Below, in pieces: positions 61,880-64,000 of a stretch of DNA of 64,000 nucleotides. The translations under genes and the position numbers were made by a program. Each line of letters opens with the position of its first letter. Position 1 is the first letter of the stretch. Source of the stretch: Cololabis saira (Eukaryota; Chordata; Actinopteri; Beloniformes; Belonidae); contig NC_084587.1 of the NCBI RefSeq assembly GCF_033807715.1, positions 12,358,942 through 12,422,941 on the forward strand. The letters are read 5' to 3'. Below the pieces are notes generated by a model that had not been told where the DNA came from, did no database searches, and was given only the letters and a program-made list of their open reading frames with translations.

Positions 61880-62512
61880 CGGCAGTTTCCATGCTTGTAT
61901 TTTCCTAAATGCTCCAATAAGGTGGCGGCCATCTTGAAAAAAATGTCCGCCATCTTGAAATCCCAATTGGCTGTGAGCAGTTTCTTGTCAGGGGAACAAT
62001 GAGACCGCTCATGCCAATTCTCATGCTTGTATAACCAACTTTACATCACTTAACTGCTCCACTAAGGTGGTGGCCATCTTGAAAAATGGCTGCCATCAAG
62101 TGGCTGGTAGCATTTTCTTGATAAGTGACTCATGGAGACTGCTCATGCCAATTTTCATGTCTATATCACCAACCAAACAATTACCGTACATCACTTAATT
62201 GATCGACCAAGGTGGCGGTCATCTTGAAAAATGGCCGCCAACTTGAAATTTCAAGTGGCCCGGACAATTTTCTTGTCAAGTGACCCATGGAGACTGCTCA
62301 TGCCAATTTTCATGCCTATATCACCAACCAAACAATTACATCACTTAATTGATCAACCAAGGTGGCGGCCATCTTGAAAAATGGCCGCCAACTTGAAATT
62401 TCAAGTGGCCCGACCAATTTTCTTGTCAAGTGACCCATGGAGACTGCCCATGCCAATTTTCATGCTTGTATCACCAAATGCACGATTATGTGACTTATCT
62501 GCTCCGCTACAG
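61880..62512 (-). repeat. Right tandem array, about four 150-bp monomers (inverted)
   Basis: Inverted copies of the left monomers with AAGGTGGCGGCCATCTTGAA, GGCCGCCAACTTGAAATTTC, CAAGTGACCCATGGAGACTG and CATGCCAATTTTCATG. Spacing is 150 and 155 bp for the outer units. Confidence 0.82.
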
Positions 62513-62727
62513 AGGCTCCAGACACCCCACCTCGTCCTAAAAGAGGAAACAGAGGTCTCCCGGAGGTGTGTAAGGCAGCATGCTGCAGGAACCTCCACAA
62601 ACGTAATATAACGTCCCAGAGGATCCAGGCATCTGTTGCACAGTTGCTCATACCTGAAACATCCCCTGAGCTTGATATGATATGATATGGGAAATATATT
62701 ATGCTCTTATTTATTGGTCATAATATA

Positions 62728-62945
62728 CAGGTGAAGGTCGGAAAATTAGAATATATTGCTAAACTTAATTTGTTTCAGTGAATTCAACTAAAGGTGAAAC
62801 ACATATATTATTTCCCACTACATGCAAAGTGAGATGTTTCAAGCCTTTATTTGTTATAATTTTGATGACTATGGCTCACAGCTTATGAAAACCCCAAATA
62901 AAAAATCTAAAAAAAATTTAATATTTTATGAAATCAATAAAGAAT
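62728..62945. mobile_element. Mariner-like MITE fragment
   Basis: TA|CAGGTGAAGGTCGGAAAATTAG resembles the CAGG..AGAAAATTAGAATAT ends of the mariner-like MITEs at 9434 and 19524. The right end is not visible. Confidence 0.5.
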
Positions 62946-63118
62946 TAAATAATCATAATTATAACAAATTGTTCAGTGGAGCTCATGAAGTGAGCTCCTC
63001 ATCACTGAACTTTGAGCAGACCTGTTCGGAGTTCCATACCACAGTTCTGAAAGACAAGGAGCTGCTTGTCTTTTGTCGTTTTGTCATTTAATTGTCATTT
63101 AATTGTGTATGTAATGTA

Positions 63119-63225
63119 ACCCCTGCCTTTAACCTGAAATGAGCTGGGATAGGCTCCAGCAGACCCCCGTGACCCCGCCAGGGATAAAGTATAGATAATG
63201 GATGGATGGATGGATGGATGGATAT
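63119..63225 (+). repeat. LINE 3' tail with (ATGG)n
   Basis: GAGCTGGGATAGGCTCCAGC, CCCCCGTGACCC and a terminal GGATGGATGGATGG run: a motif I know from 3' ends of teleost LINEs. No coding part. Confidence 0.75.
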
Positions 63226-63358
63226 AAAAGATATACATTTCTATGCATTTTAGACGTTTTGGGAATGTCCCTTTTTTTTGGCGCTCGCTAAATTCGCTGA
63301 AATCGGGACGTTCCTTATTTCTATTTCTGAAAGGTGGCAACCCTATAGCTAAGCCTAA

Positions 63359-63557
63359 TGCCGCGTTCCATTTGTCCTCGGAAGTCGGAATTTCCCAGTC
63401 CCCAGTTGGAATTTTCAACTGGAACGCCCCTCGAATTGGGATTTCCTACTGGGAAAGTGGGAGAAGCTTCACCACCCCCGAGTTACCATTCAAAGATGGC
63501 TGCCATTCCCAGTTCCCAGTTCCCAGTTCCGATTCCCGAGGTAAATGGAACGCGGCA
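63359..63557. mobile_element. PIF/Harbinger-like MITE with TAA target duplication
   Basis: Ends TGCCGCGTTCCATTTGTCC and the inverse of TGCCGCGTTCCATTTACC, flanked by TAA (63356-63358, 63558-63560). Shorter relative of 10077-10455. Confidence 0.72.
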
Positions 63558-63560
63558 TAA

Positions 63561-64000
63561 GTTAGCTGAATTAACCAACACCTGAACATTTCTTTAAAAC
63601 ACAGTTTGAAATATTTCACATTCAAATAAGCTTACATCTGGCAATATCGTCAGGTTATGAACTTATTCCGACTGGTTTTATAGCACATATAAGTCACACA
63701 TCTCAAAGTTAACCCATTTTAAAGCAGCAAGTGCTAATAATTAATGGTTCAGCTGGCAGCTAACTCACCGGGATATTCAAAACGTGCCGTTTTGGACGGT
63801 CGGCAGCTCCGTGACAGTCATATAACGTCTCTTCCAGTGATCCAAAACCTCTTCGGTTATAGCTTGTACTATAAGCTATTATTTATTTAAAGTTCAAAAC
63901 TTCTATTTTTCTTCCTACTACGAGTTTCTGCTGGCGCTGCTATGCGCAGTACTCACTCAGCTCGTGTCTGCGTCTGAACTGAAAAAAACGTCAAAAGCCA
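63561..64000. other. Non-coding end of the window
   Basis: No gene or repeat boundary recognised. Confidence 0.45.

Larger units (their letters stand above)
59331..62512 (-). mobile_element. Long-TIR element with 150-bp tandem monomers in its ends
   Basis: The left end (from GTAGTGGAGCGG) and right end (inverse of GTAGCGGAGCAG) are inverted homologues and share AATCGTGCATTTGGTGATAC. Each TIR contains tandem monomers: left units start at 59376, 59526 and 59676 (exactly 150 bp apart); right units are inverted with TCACC at 62166, 62321 and 62471 and a decayed one near 62032. Each monomer carries GGCGGCCAT..ATGGCCGCC able to form a hairpin. Between the TIRs is a minus-strand pseudogene (60466-61686). 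I could not fix a target duplication or a named superfamily. Confidence 0.75.

Overview
This is a window of a vertebrate nuclear genome, almost certainly a teleost fish. The evidence is spliced genes with GT-AG introns, a trefoil-containing zona pellucida (egg-coat) gene, an isolated CpG-rich first exon, and a dense mix of LINE (L2, Rex3/RTE, L1-like), Tc1, hAT, Harbinger-like and TTAA-type elements with abundant microsatellites. One assembly gap of exactly 500 N lies at 20576-21075.

Layout. 1-8.2 kb: the 3' part of a plus-strand zona pellucida gene of the ZP1/ZP4 type, with nine phase-consistent exons (313-7814), a probable 3'UTR exon and a polyA signal at 8160. Its introns carry hAT-like MITEs. 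8.2-10.46 kb: repeats, ending in a Harbinger-like MITE with a TGA target duplication. 10.46-11.62 kb: a CpG island and the first coding exon (84 codons) of a second plus-strand gene that I do not recognise; no later exon was found. 11.7-21 kb: a four-level nest of MITEs, a hAT MITE swollen by an 850-bp interrupted CTTT array, an L1-like relic, a GC-rich stretch at 18.2-19.25 kb, and palindromic mariner MITEs. 21-33.4 kb: an L2 relic, a Tc1 element split by a hAT-like insertion, two arrays of a repeat beginning GGGCCCGAGCAC, and a hAT element (8-bp target duplication) that contains an L2 LINE with a long intact RT reading frame. 33.4-35.2 kb: no gene seen.

35.27-41.36 kb: a 6.1-kb element with about 525-bp terminal inverted repeats and a broken two-exon gene, interrupted by a near full-length Rex3/RTE LINE that is flanked by a 105-bp direct repeat. 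41.9-43.7 kb: a hAT-like MITE holding a second hAT MITE with a perfect 8-bp target duplication. 46.66-48.26 kb: a hAT element with a perfect 8-bp target duplication, a BED zinc-finger remnant and a TC/TA microsatellite. 48.3-59.2 kb: mostly non-coding, with microsatellites, a tandem duplication and old repeat fragments. 59.33-62.52 kb: a second long-TIR element whose TIRs are built from 150-bp tandem monomers, each with a GGCGGCCAT hairpin; it surrounds a broken minus-strand gene with a cysteine-rich C-terminus. 62.6-64 kb: mariner-like and Harbinger-like MITEs and a LINE tail.

The most interesting signal is the pair of long-TIR elements (35-41 kb and 59-62 kb). Each carries a damaged ORF that I cannot assign to a named transposase. 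The two ORFs look like different parts of one widespread, uncharacterised protein family. This is inference from pattern memory and needs a profile search. The only host genes I can support are the ZP gene and the CpG-island first exon.
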